Under the pieces are notes generated by a model. It saw only the letters and a list, made by a program, of their open reading frames with translations. It did not search any database and was not told the origin of the DNA. Below are positions 27,842-36,646 of a DNA stretch of 64,000 bases, piece by piece. How positions within the stretch are numbered: position 1 is the first letter of the stretch; each line of letters opens with the position of its first letter. This DNA comes from an uncultured Lachnospiraceae bacterium (GTDB taxonomy: Bacteria; Bacillota; Clostridia; Lachnospirales; Lachnospiraceae). The DNA lies in assembly GCA_949893755.1 (NCBI GenBank), contig CATLCV010000002.1, positions 1 through 64,000 of the forward strand, written 5' to 3'. Made by a program: the position numbers and the translations under genes.

Positions 27842-28375
27842 TCAAAGTTTCTTCCCAAGCTGATAGGCCTTATCCGGGTATTGGCTCTGCTTGGTCATGG
27901 AAACCGTACCGCACCCATATCCCAGCACCATCCCCCTGTCATTCAGGTTCAGATACCTTACCAGCGTTTTATAATGGCACTCAAGAGCTTCAAATGTCCA
28001 ATCATCTGCATTCCATGCCGCAGCGATCAGTGCAGACTTCATATTTTTGCGGTGAATACTGCTGTTGATGGCACAGAAGCGATCCACCAGAATTTTTAGC
28101 TGTGCGGACATTCCATAGTAATAAAGCGGCGTGACAAACACTAACATATCCGCTCTGAGAATCTGCTTCCGAAACAACTCCATATCATCCTTTTGGACGC
28201 ACGGTCCCTCATACCCACAGTGTACACAACCGGTACAGGGATGGAGATCGACATGAGCCGCGTCAATAATTTCCACCGCATGTCCTGCCTCTTTTGCCCC
28301 TCGGATAAATGCATCTGCCAGAAGGTTAGAGGAACCCTTTTTATTTGGGCTCCCCTCCAAAACAACAATTCTCAT
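27842..28375 (-). CDS. NAD(P)H-dependent FMN reductase / flavodoxin-like oxidoreductase
   Basis: MRIVVLEGSPNKKGSSNLLADAFIRGAKEAGHAVEIIDAAHVDLHPCTGCVHCGYEGPCVQKDDM. Confidence 0.92.
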   Translation of the reverse strand: MRIVVLEGSPNKKGSSNLLADAFIRGAKEAGHAVEIIDAAHVDLHPCTGCVHCGYEGPCVQKDDMELFRKQILRADMLVFVTPLYYYGMSAQLKILVDRFCAINSSIHRKNMKSALIAAAWNADDWTFEALECHYKTLVRYLNLNDRGMVLGYGCGTVSMTKQSQYPDKAYQLGKKL

Positions 28376-28390
28376 TACACATCCTCCTTG

Positions 28391-28864
28391 TTAAAAGCTT
28401 TCCGCCCACTGCCGCAGATCCGCTTCAGAAAATTTCCCATTCAGCAGCTTTCCGCTTTTTATAACTGCGCCTGGACAACTGTCTGCCAGATCTGCCGCTG
28501 TCCGTCCTAACCCGCTTCCCCCGGAAGTGGCAAAGAGAACGATCGTCTTGCCGGTAAAATCATAGGCTTCCAAAAATGTCTTGATAATCGCAGGGGCAGT
28601 ATACCACCAAATGGGGAAACCGAGAAAAATCGTCTCATGCTCCGCGATCGGGGCAGCATGATCCTTCAACTCTGGACGGGATGATGGATCATTCATCTCC
28701 AGAGAACTGCGGGACTTCTTGTCGTTCCAGTTCAGATCTGCAGAAGAATAGGGAATGGCCGGGAGAATTTCATACAGATCCGCTCCGGTGGCCTTTGCCA
28801 GATCCTTTGCCGCTCCGGCAGTAACACCGCTGGCAGAAAAATACGCAATTAATGTTTTACTCAT
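28391..28864 (-). CDS. Flavodoxin
   Basis: MSKTLIAYFSASGVTAGAAKDLAKATGADLYEILPAIPYSSADLNWNDKKSRSSLEMND. Confidence 0.93.
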   Translation of the reverse strand: MSKTLIAYFSASGVTAGAAKDLAKATGADLYEILPAIPYSSADLNWNDKKSRSSLEMNDPSSRPELKDHAAPIAEHETIFLGFPIWWYTAPAIIKTFLEAYDFTGKTIVLFATSGGSGLGRTAADLADSCPGAVIKSGKLLNGKFSEADLRQWAESF

Positions 28865-29005
28865 GAATGTGTCCTCCTTTAAATATATTTTAATGTTGGA
28901 TTGTTGAGTTTCGCTGCAATTTTATCTGTCCTATAATTTTTAGCTGCTCCATAGCCCTTTTCAATGTAAAAATGTTGGATATCCATGATGAATTTACCTA
29001 TCTTC

Positions 29006-32000
29006 TTAATCAAATAACGCTTCTCCCCTGATTTTTTTACCTATAATATTTTTATTAAATTCTGGAGGAGTAATTTTAAAGTCCTTGTATTTCTTTTGAA
29101 GCGAATACTCTTTAAACTGAAATTCTCTTAGCCTTTCAATATCTATTTCATCAATTAATATTGTACTATTTTTTCCACCCTTTGTCCTGATGATATCTTT
29201 TTCTTCTGTTTTTGACGGCTGAGTAATTCTGCTGTCTCCATACTCTGATGAATTCACTTGAATACAATAGCAATGAATATCTCTGCTTAAGGACTCCAGG
29301 ATATTACTGTAATAGTTCACATCACGATTCCATTCAATAGCCACTAAAAAATCTGCATATGCCTGAAATATTGAACGATCATATATTGATGTAAGTTCAT
29401 AGCAGCAGTATACCGGAAAATAGCATCCATTCCATTGATACAATTCATAAGTATTTCCGCTTATTTCCTTTAACCTGTATCCCCGTATTTCTTCCTGCTC
29501 TGCTGGTGCATAATGCTTTTTCAAATGAAAAGACAGATACGCGCTTTTATGATTCCAGTCTTCATATGGAAGTATAACAGCAGTAAGATTTAAGACATTA
29601 TCATTGATTTTAACATGTTCAATGCCTGTAATAATTGCGAGATTATTTCTAGCACAGGTTCTGGCAAGTGTATTTAACCATTCAAATGGTACAAATGCTT
29701 CCGGCATCACAAGCATATCCGCTTTTCCTTCAATTGCCTGATTTACCACAGAAGATATATCTTTATACCGTAGATAACTTCGATCAGGTTTGTCTTTCAT
29801 CAATTTTTCAAAATTCTTATGGCTCAATTTGGTATTTGCTATGGCAATCCTCAATTTTCTTTTTCTTTCACTTCCTACTGAAATATGAAATAAATCGTTG
29901 TTTTGGAGGATTCCTTTTTTTACTGCAACATTGCCTTTTTCCAGACGCAGACCACTATTTTCATACAGATCATAATTAGAACACAAAAAATTATTTTCCT
30001 GCACTTTGTATATTTCCGCCAGATCTCTGAATGGTACTTTTTCCCTGAACTGTTCAATACATGAAACCATGGAAAAATCATATAAAGTTATTAAATACGG
30101 ATAAAATTTATATGTATTTTCCCACTTTTTATCTATAATCTTTATCACTTCATAAAATTTTGATAAGTTTAATTCCTTTTCATCATCAAGCCCGTTGCTT
30201 TGAAGAATCATGTCAATTGGTACTGGCAGCACAGATTTATCAATCATTCTTGTCCTGCAATAATCCAGCCGTTTATCTCTTAGTGCAAGCTCAGGCTTAT
30301 CTGCTTCAAAAAGCGTCTTGATCTCAGGTTTCATTTTATTATAAATTTTCTTAATCGTTTCTGAGCTTTTTTTCTTCCATACTAATGCGAACGAACGGCA
30401 TAAACACGAGTGCAGATAAAAATACAGCGTTGACTTTACTGACATATACTCTGTGTATTCTTCTTTTATCGATTCTATTGATTCAATAATCCTCTCTACA
30501 AATTTTTTGACAGCAGAAAATCTTTCATTTACTATAAAAGTTTCAATCACCTTTTCCCATGTAGTATAATTATCGATCAATGTCCTGATGTCAAAGATTT
30601 TTAATACATCATCCTCAAATTTTGACTCTACCTTATCTTCAATCATTCCTCCTATTCTCAGATGTTTTCCAAGAAATTTTGACAAATTGAACTTATCAAC
30701 AGATATACTTTCTACCCCACCAAATTTATTAATTGATGCGCCATTATGTAATTTATATATTTCATTATAATTATCCTTTTGAAATACAGCCTCGTCTTCC
30801 GGCATATTCCTGAATTCACTTTTGTTTTTTGAAATTTCTTCTTTAAAGCAGGTAATTAATGCATCTGTCTCCCCGCTCTTAAAGTAGAATATCTTTAGTT
30901 TTTCATTCTGTATGATAATTTTTGAGTTATCATTTTCCACTGGATTATATCTTTTATTCAAAATATAATTATCCCTATTTTCATCAGAAGCTGAAAACAA
31001 CGCCATACCATTATTTTTAATACATTCTGAATTTCCAATACCGCTCCATCTTGAGCATTGTTTTAAGAAGAAGTCAATGACCTTTTCTCTTGTAACCTTA
31101 TTCTCCTTTGCAAGATTGAATACATCGCTGTTATGAGGAACCTTATCTACAATAAGAATATCATCAACATAGCGTCCGAAATATACCGGATTCCAACCAT
31201 CTACTACCGCTTTATCAAAGTTTTTTAAACACCAGTTTGCAATCACATTCGAGGGCAGAAAACCGATCGGCAAAATTTTCCTTCTGCCAAATTCATTTTC
31301 ATCAAACCAATTTGAATATTCAGAGATAACTTTGGCCAGGAAATCATTTAATGAAGCCAATAATTCCTGATTTTCCTCTTCTTCAATGCAGGCATCCTGG
31401 TACAATTGTTTAAATGCATGATCATCCAAATCAAGCGAATAAAAATATCGCCTGAAATCCATTGTTAAAATAACAACATCATGCCCCATATCAAGATTTT
31501 TTGCTGCCTTATCAAGGGCAGAGTCCCGCCAGCTTTCATATTGCTCAAAATAAGGTTCAAAAAGATATGGGGAATATGTCGGTTCCTCACTGAGTTCATT
31601 TAACAATTTTTTACGTATCCGATTGCCGAATGAATGTTTATATACCTGTTCGTCTATCCTGTATCCAATCAGCATTAACCAGAGGACACCCAGAATATGC
31701 CCTTCCACACACATATGGATATAATATTGCTTTTCTTTTATCTCTATACTGCTTGAGACAGCATTCGTTATAATACCGTTTTTCTGTTCATCGGATAATT
31801 TTTTAGGAAATACATCAACCCAGATTGAATTACATATTTCTTGATATAATTTTTCTCTCTGTTCATTGTCTAAAAATCTCCAGCAAAGCTCTTCAAAATA
31901 TTCCTCTAAATCATCTATATCGGATTCAAATTCTACAATTTCATTACGAAGTATTAATTGAGTTTTATCGAAATAAACACTGGATTTCAGTTTTTTGTAT

Positions 32001-32035
32001 GCTTTCTCGAATAGAACCTTGTCTATCTTTATCAT
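29006..32035 (-). CDS. Reverse transcriptase-nitrilase fusion, DRT type 1 (UG1)-like defence protein
   Basis: RT motif A LTMDFRRYFYSLDLDD, motif C YFGRYVDDILIV; C-terminal nitrilase with candidate Glu (MLVMPEAFVPFEW), Lys (HLKKHYAPAEQEE) and Cys (FPVYCCYELTS). Confidence 0.88.
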   Translation of the reverse strand: MIKIDKVLFEKAYKKLKSSVYFDKTQLILRNEIVEFESDIDDLEEYFEELCWRFLDNEQREKLYQEICNSIWVDVFPKKLSDEQKNGIITNAVSSSIEIKEKQYYIHMCVEGHILGVLWLMLIGYRIDEQVYKHSFGNRIRKKLLNELSEEPTYSPYLFEPYFEQYESWRDSALDKAAKNLDMGHDVVILTMDFRRYFYSLDLDDHAFKQLYQDACIEEEENQELLASLNDFLAKVISEYSNWFDENEFGRRKILPIGFLPSNVIANWCLKNFDKAVVDGWNPVYFGRYVDDILIVDKVPHNSDVFNLAKENKVTREKVIDFFLKQCSRWSGIGNSECIKNNGMALFSASDENRDNYILNKRYNPVENDNSKIIIQNEKLKIFYFKSGETDALITCFKEEISKNKSEFRNMPEDEAVFQKDNYNEIYKLHNGASINKFGGVESISVDKFNLSKFLGKHLRIGGMIEDKVESKFEDDVLKIFDIRTLIDNYTTWEKVIETFIVNERFSAVKKFVERIIESIESIKEEYTEYMSVKSTLYFYLHSCLCRSFALVWKKKSSETIKKIYNKMKPEIKTLFEADKPELALRDKRLDYCRTRMIDKSVLPVPIDMILQSNGLDDEKELNLSKFYEVIKIIDKKWENTYKFYPYLITLYDFSMVSCIEQFREKVPFRDLAEIYKVQENNFLCSNYDLYENSGLRLEKGNVAVKKGILQNNDLFHISVGSERKRKLRIAIANTKLSHKNFEKLMKDKPDRSYLRYKDISSVVNQAIEGKADMLVMPEAFVPFEWLNTLARTCARNNLAIITGIEHVKINDNVLNLTAVILPYEDWNHKSAYLSFHLKKHYAPAEQEEIRGYRLKEISGNTYELYQWNGCYFPVYCCYELTSIYDRSIFQAYADFLVAIEWNRDVNYYSNILESLSRDIHCYCIQVNSSEYGDSRITQPSKTEEKDIIRTKGGKNSTILIDEIDIERLREFQFKEYSLQKKYKDFKITPPEFNKNIIGKKIRGEALFD

Positions 32036-32164
32036 ACTGTCTCCTCTCTGGTAATCATGCGGATTGTCTTTAGTAAAATTTTTCCTTGCTATGTTTAGCA
32101 GTCAGCGGAACGGTCTTGCTGCAAAATCAATGATACCATTTGCATGGCTCCTTCTCTTTTTTGA

Positions 32165-32713
32165 TTACTTTTTCTTTCTTAATTTCAATAAAATACCCTG
32201 CCGGTCTGCCGCTTTCTGAAATTGTCCGGCCATGCTGGCAGCTTTTTCTTTTATCGGCATCTCCTGGAATTTTTCATCCGACCTGGCCTGCTCCGTCACT
32301 TTTTTAATCTCTTCCAGTTCCAGCAAATTTACAGCCAGGCAGTAAAATGTCTTTTTTCGCCCGTCATTGCAATTTTTCAGCAGCCAATCCAAAATATGTA
32401 TTTTCTCTTCCTGCTCTGCCCGATACGCTTCCGCGCCGATCTTCTGCTGTCTCTCCAGATCCTTCCTCCGATTTTGATGAGTGATAAACGAGTCAAACAC
32501 ATCTATATCCTTATATATTTCACAGGGAAATTCCTGGCACTGACTGCAATACTCCGGCTTTTGGTGCTGCAGGCTGCATCTTGCTATTTTGCAGGACTGG
32601 TTTCCTTCTCCTCCTCCGCATCCCGGGCAATGCCCTCCCAGCCGCAGGGTACACAGTCCGCAATTCAATCCGCACAGAGAAAATGTCAAGTCTGATCTTG
32701 TAAAATCTTTCAA
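32165..32713 (-). CDS. DUF3795 Cys-rich protein (TTG start)
   Basis: FSLCGLNCGLCTLRLGGHCPGCGGGEGNQSCKIARCSLQHQKPEYCSQCQEFPCEIYKDIDVFDSFITHQNR; AGGAGG RBS. Confidence 0.85.
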   Translation of the reverse strand: MKDFTRSDLTFSLCGLNCGLCTLRLGGHCPGCGGGEGNQSCKIARCSLQHQKPEYCSQCQEFPCEIYKDIDVFDSFITHQNRRKDLERQQKIGAEAYRAEQEEKIHILDWLLKNCNDGRKKTFYCLAVNLLELEEIKKVTEQARSDEKFQEMPIKEKAASMAGQFQKAADRQGILLKLRKKK

Positions 32714-32720
32714 AATGTTT
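32680..32720. repeat. 41-bp direct repeat right copy (DUF3795 gene start)
   Basis: See 27731-27771. Confidence 0.9.
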
Positions 32721-32876
32721 TCCTCCTGGTTCTCTGCCTGAAATATGCGCTCATAGTTTCAGTAAAAATGTAAGGTTTCCGATTATCGGCGGCGGAACCG
32801 CGTATGCTGCTGATGTCCTGGAAAATGATAGCCAACGCGCGTGCAGCCCAAAATCGGAGTTGCCAGTAATCACCGT

Positions 32877-33918
32877 TTACGCAGCGCCTGTACCATTTCG
32901 CTGTGTTCTAATAAAAACATATTTCTGCAGATTAAGTTTGTACTCTTCTTCGGCAATCTCTATCTGCTGCTGTATCTGTTCTGTAGTAGGCAGGTATTCC
33001 TGAATCTCTTGAATTTTCACATTATCGTATGTCGCAACACCCATCGGAGTCGTAATGCCCTGAAACGCCAGCTGCACTTCAGTACGATCCATATCTTTGC
33101 AGATTCCAACCTTCACCGAGTTCAAGCAAAAATCGTGTCATTCTCTGCTCAATAGCCGTTTCCAGGGCTTCCTCATCATATTCCTCTGGAAGTATTACGA
33201 AGCCAAGATCATAATTACCCTTCAAAAGTTCCTGGGCAAGCCTGCCCTGTGGAACAGGAAGCTTTTCAGAAAAATTTGTAACTGCAGAACCGGATGTGTG
33301 ATAAAAGTCAGCGCGAATACAATTATCCAGCGCATTACGACTCCAACCTTCTTCTATCGTTTTTCTTACATAAAATAGAGCCTCATCTAATTCTTTACAT
33401 TTTGTGATTATTTCTACGTGATGTCCCCATGGAATAAATCCGAATATTACAGGGAACGGAATTTCTGCAACAACTTGTTGCAGTTTTTTGTTAGAATTCA
33501 ATTCCTGAACTTCTGCAGCAACTTGCTACAGTTTTAAACTGCCCGTATCTATCTGCTTTTCCAATGCATGAAAAGCTTCACTCACATCATCAAATGATGT
33601 ATAAAATAAATACCATTTTTTCATATTCCATAGATTACGTGCAGAAAATCCTTTTACATTCGGAAATTCATTCTGCAAGTCAAGGCTGACTTGTTCAACA
33701 ATTCCGTTACCCCACTTTTCTTCGGCTTTACGTATGACAAGATCCCTCCCAAGCTGCCCATTGAACAACAACTGTTCAGAATTAACCTTTACAGCAGCCT
33801 TTATGCGCGCATTACGGAATCGCTGTTTTATCTCATGGATCCATTGAACATAATCGTTATCAAGATTCACATCATGCGAACATACTACTCTATACTTGTC
33901 ATTTATGCTTTTACTCAT
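32877..33918 (-). pseudogene. DUF1016/YhcG-type PD-(D/E)XK nuclease gene, broken by stops/frameshifts and missing the nuclease core
   Basis: Fragments LGRDLVIRKAEEKWGNGIVEQVSLDLQNEFPNVKGFSARNLWNMKKWY; IPWGHHVEIITKCKELDEALFYVRKTIEEGWSRNALDNCI; TPMGVATYDNVKIQEIQEYLPTTEQIQQQI. Confidence 0.85.
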
Positions 33919-34202
33919 ATATTTAATCCCTTCTGAATCAAATCAATTCTCATTCTTAAATTGCATGCCATCCTTATCATTATTTTTTGTTTCCAGATCC
34001 TAAAACCAACAGCAATGATCATCTGGAGATTATAATGAGTAACCTCGCAGTTCACCTGACGAGATCCTTCTGTTTGAACTATGAAGTATTTCTTAATAGT
34101 TGATTCTTGTTCCAATTCTAAATCATTAAATATCCTTTTTATATGCGGATTGATTGCGGCAACGCTTACATCATAAAGCTCAGCCAGCATCTTCTGTGTC
34201 AA
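33915..34202 (-). pseudogene. RhuM-family protein fragment (truncated)
   Basis: TQKMLAELYDVSVAAINPHIKRIFNDLELEQESTIKKYFIVQTEGSRQVNCEVTHYNLQMIIAVGFRI. Confidence 0.75.
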
Positions 34203-34487
34203 CCATATATTTTCATTTTTATCTGTGCAATATAGAGATTGCTTACCTTTAATCTGCTATGTTTTAATACATAATCCTAGCGTCCATTATCCAACTTTTC
34301 CGGATAAATTTCAACGCTTTCTATAAAAAGTCTCTCAAAAATTCTTTCTTTTCAATGTCAGGAAGCCGATAATTCTGCACTGATTTCACTGCTCCGGCGT
34401 GACAAGCGGTTCATGCCCTCCATCCCGTTCCATCTTCAACATCATATTCGGTCAAACTGACTGCCGTTTTGTTCTATACACTTCGGT

Positions 34488-34841
34488 TCATTCAAACACC
34501 CCCAGTTTTCTTTCTGGAGGTCTATGTCCTCTGAATACGATTTTTCCGAATTTTAAGCAAAAAAAGGGACTATCTATTTCCCGACAGCCCCTTTCAAACT
34601 CTAGTTTCGTCAGCTGAAAATGAAAATCATCATCAAATCTTTCACTGTTATTTTTTACCTGCTCATTGAACCGTCTTGTCTCATACCCATATATCCGGGC
34701 CAAATCCACATCCAGTATCACTTTCTGCCCACGGACAATATAGATTAAATTCTCAACAGTCTCTTTATCCGCAATGGCAATCTCATTTTTTGCTTCGCCA
34801 ATATTTTCCATAATATGTATCGCCTTTCTTGTAATAATCAA
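34488..34841 (-). pseudogene. ORF6N-domain protein, truncated
   Basis: VENLIYIVRGQKVILDVDLARIYGYETRRFNEQVKNNSERFDDDFHFQLTKLEFER then loss of family similarity. Confidence 0.75.
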
Positions 34842-35089
34842 TCTATTTTCAATACTTCTTTTATTTTTTTGTTCTCTTGACTGTCCGAATTCATTCTAAA
34901 CAGTGCCGCAATATTTTCCGTTATGCTGTCGTCCATCAATGCCGGATGCTCCTTTATCAGAGAATCCAGCTGGGCAATGACCTCCCCCATATCCAATTCC
35001 TGCCTTTTGATGTTATCAATATTAGTATTTGTAAGCCGGTTCAGTTTCTTTTTCATGCTTATATAATCCATTAAAATTCCCAAAATCAA
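34838..35089 (-). CDS. Small hypothetical protein
   Basis: 83-aa ORF directly upstream of the ORF6N remnant. Confidence 0.4.
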   Translation of the reverse strand: MILGILMDYISMKKKLNRLTNTNIDNIKRQELDMGEVIAQLDSLIKEHPALMDDSITENIAALFRMNSDSQENKKIKEVLKID

Positions 35090-35149
35090 TTCCCGGGCCT
35101 CTTCAACACTAATTTATGCGTCTTCAATGAAACAATAAAATTCAAGCTA

Positions 35150-35177
35150 TTGACTTGAATCTATTTTGTACTATAAT
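35150..35177 (+). promoter_or_regulatory. Sigma-A promoter of candidate ncRNA
   Basis: TTGACT-(16 nt)-TATAAT. Confidence 0.8.
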
Positions 35178-35183
35178 TTTTAT

Positions 35184-35358
35184 AGAGGATAGCGACAAGA
35201 TCAGCTATCGTTGGTTATGAAGCAATTGACTGTGTCGGCATGCAGCCAGTTGCGGAGCCAGACCTTGGGTTATGCGATAACCTCAAACCGAATAGGTTCT
35301 TCGGAGCTGAAAGAAAACGCTTTTCGGGGCCTTGCTCTAGCAAGGTCCCTTATTTTTT
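35184..35358 (+). ncRNA. Candidate structured ncRNA (about 175 nt)
   Basis: Good promoter, successive stems (GATAGC/GCTATC; GCAATTGACTG/CAGCCAGTTGC; GGTTAT-GCG-ATAACC), terminal GGGGCCTTGC-TCTA-GCAAGGTCCC-T-run, no convincing ORF. Confidence 0.65.
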
Positions 35359-35679
35359 CAAAGGCGGCATTACAAAAATGGACATTTTACAACAATCTGC
35401 ATTAGCTTGGAAAGAGCTAACAGAATATCGATACCAGTTTGTGTATGGCCAACCGATACTGTTCTTCCTGTGGATGTCTATGGCCTTCTGATTGTATTCA
35501 ACCTTCCTTCCACGCTTAGGTGCCTCTCTGACAATAAAAAATCTTTCGTAATCTTTCTGATGTTCTTTTACCATATTCCCGGAACTAAGTTCCTCATATT
35601 CCATCAGAATCCGGTGGCTGAACTTTTTCTCGTCCAACACAGATCTGATACTATCAAAATAAGTATGCAGGTTTTTCAT
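35350..35679 (-). pseudogene. Fragment weakly resembling the C-terminal part of an IS1634-type transposase
   Basis: HQKDYERFFIVREAPKRGRKVEYNQKAIDIHRKNSIGW. Confidence 0.3.
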
Positions 35680-35993
35680 CTCCTCAAAATCAACGCTACC
35701 GCTTCTTTTAAGTCATCACTAAATTCTTCCAGATCATCCATCGAAATAACTTTTTCATTAATCAGTCCGGTGATGTCCCAAAACATACTGGATTTTCTTA
35801 ACTCAATACGCACACCCGGTCTTTTTCTGTCTTTCCTAATCCTTTTCTCTATCTCCCAAAACTTGGTGGATGCCGATAGGTCGCTGCACAAATAGTCGGC
35901 ATATTCCTTTATCAGTTTTTCCATGTAATGTTCCTGCCATCCGACAATTTTTTCCCTATATAATTTCCAGTCCCTTTTTGAAGGTTCAACCAT
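35676..35993 (-). CDS. Conserved hypothetical protein
   Basis: SKRDWKLYREKIVGWQEHYMEKLIKEYADYLCSDLSASTKFWEIEKRIRKDRKRPGV...; overlaps start of following ORF. Confidence 0.6.
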   Translation of the reverse strand: MVEPSKRDWKLYREKIVGWQEHYMEKLIKEYADYLCSDLSASTKFWEIEKRIRKDRKRPGVRIELRKSSMFWDITGLINEKVISMDDLEEFSDDLKEAVALILRR

Positions 35994-36224
35994 TTTTCAT
36001 TTCCTCCATAAGCATTTTTTGTCTTATTCTTGGCGCTTTTAACCCTATTTTTTCAGCAATTTGACTGTTTATACAATACCTCGGGCTCCCTGCATCAGAG
36101 CGGCTTATGCTCCTGCAGTGGAATGCTTTTTTATAAAAGAAAATTAACTTTTGACAATCCCATGCGATCAGATTTGGTATGGACATATCGCAGCATTGTA
36201 TTTTCCTCTCTTTCCTCGCATGAA

Positions 36225-36596
36225 TTATAAAAATGCATCAAAAAATGCATCTGTATCAAAAACGATATCGTTCGGAAAGCACACATGATGCTTTATCGCA
36301 AATGAATTAACAAATTCATCGGAGGGCTCGCTGCTCTTTTCATATTCTGCCTGAAGCTCTTTTTTTATTTCCTCACGCTTTGCATCTGCATCCTCCTTCT
36401 CCACGTAAATAATGCCATACATGATACCATAGGAAAAATAGATTTCATATGGATCTGTCTTGGATGAAAAAAGGCTTACTTCTACAACTTCATCATATAC
36501 CTCGCATATTTCCATATATGTATTCTTGTAATGCCTTTGCTCCTCTGAAAAGCTGTCAGTTACATTTCTCCATTCTTTCATATTCTTTGATTTCAT
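36225..36596 (-). CDS. Hypothetical protein (123 aa)
   Basis: Complete ORF between helicase and hypothetical genes. Confidence 0.5.
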   Translation of the reverse strand: MKSKNMKEWRNVTDSFSEEQRHYKNTYMEICEVYDEVVEVSLFSSKTDPYEIYFSYGIMYGIIYVEKEDADAKREEIKKELQAEYEKSSEPSDEFVNSFAIKHHVCFPNDIVFDTDAFFDAFL

Positions 36597-36646
36597 TCTG
36601 TTTCTTCCCCTTCCTCAAACAAACTATCTCTGGTAATATTTTGCTG

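Noticed and set aside
29006-32035. Retron or group II intron RT
   Set aside because: C-terminal nitrilase fusion and no visible intron ribozyme, maturase domain or msr/msd-like flank.
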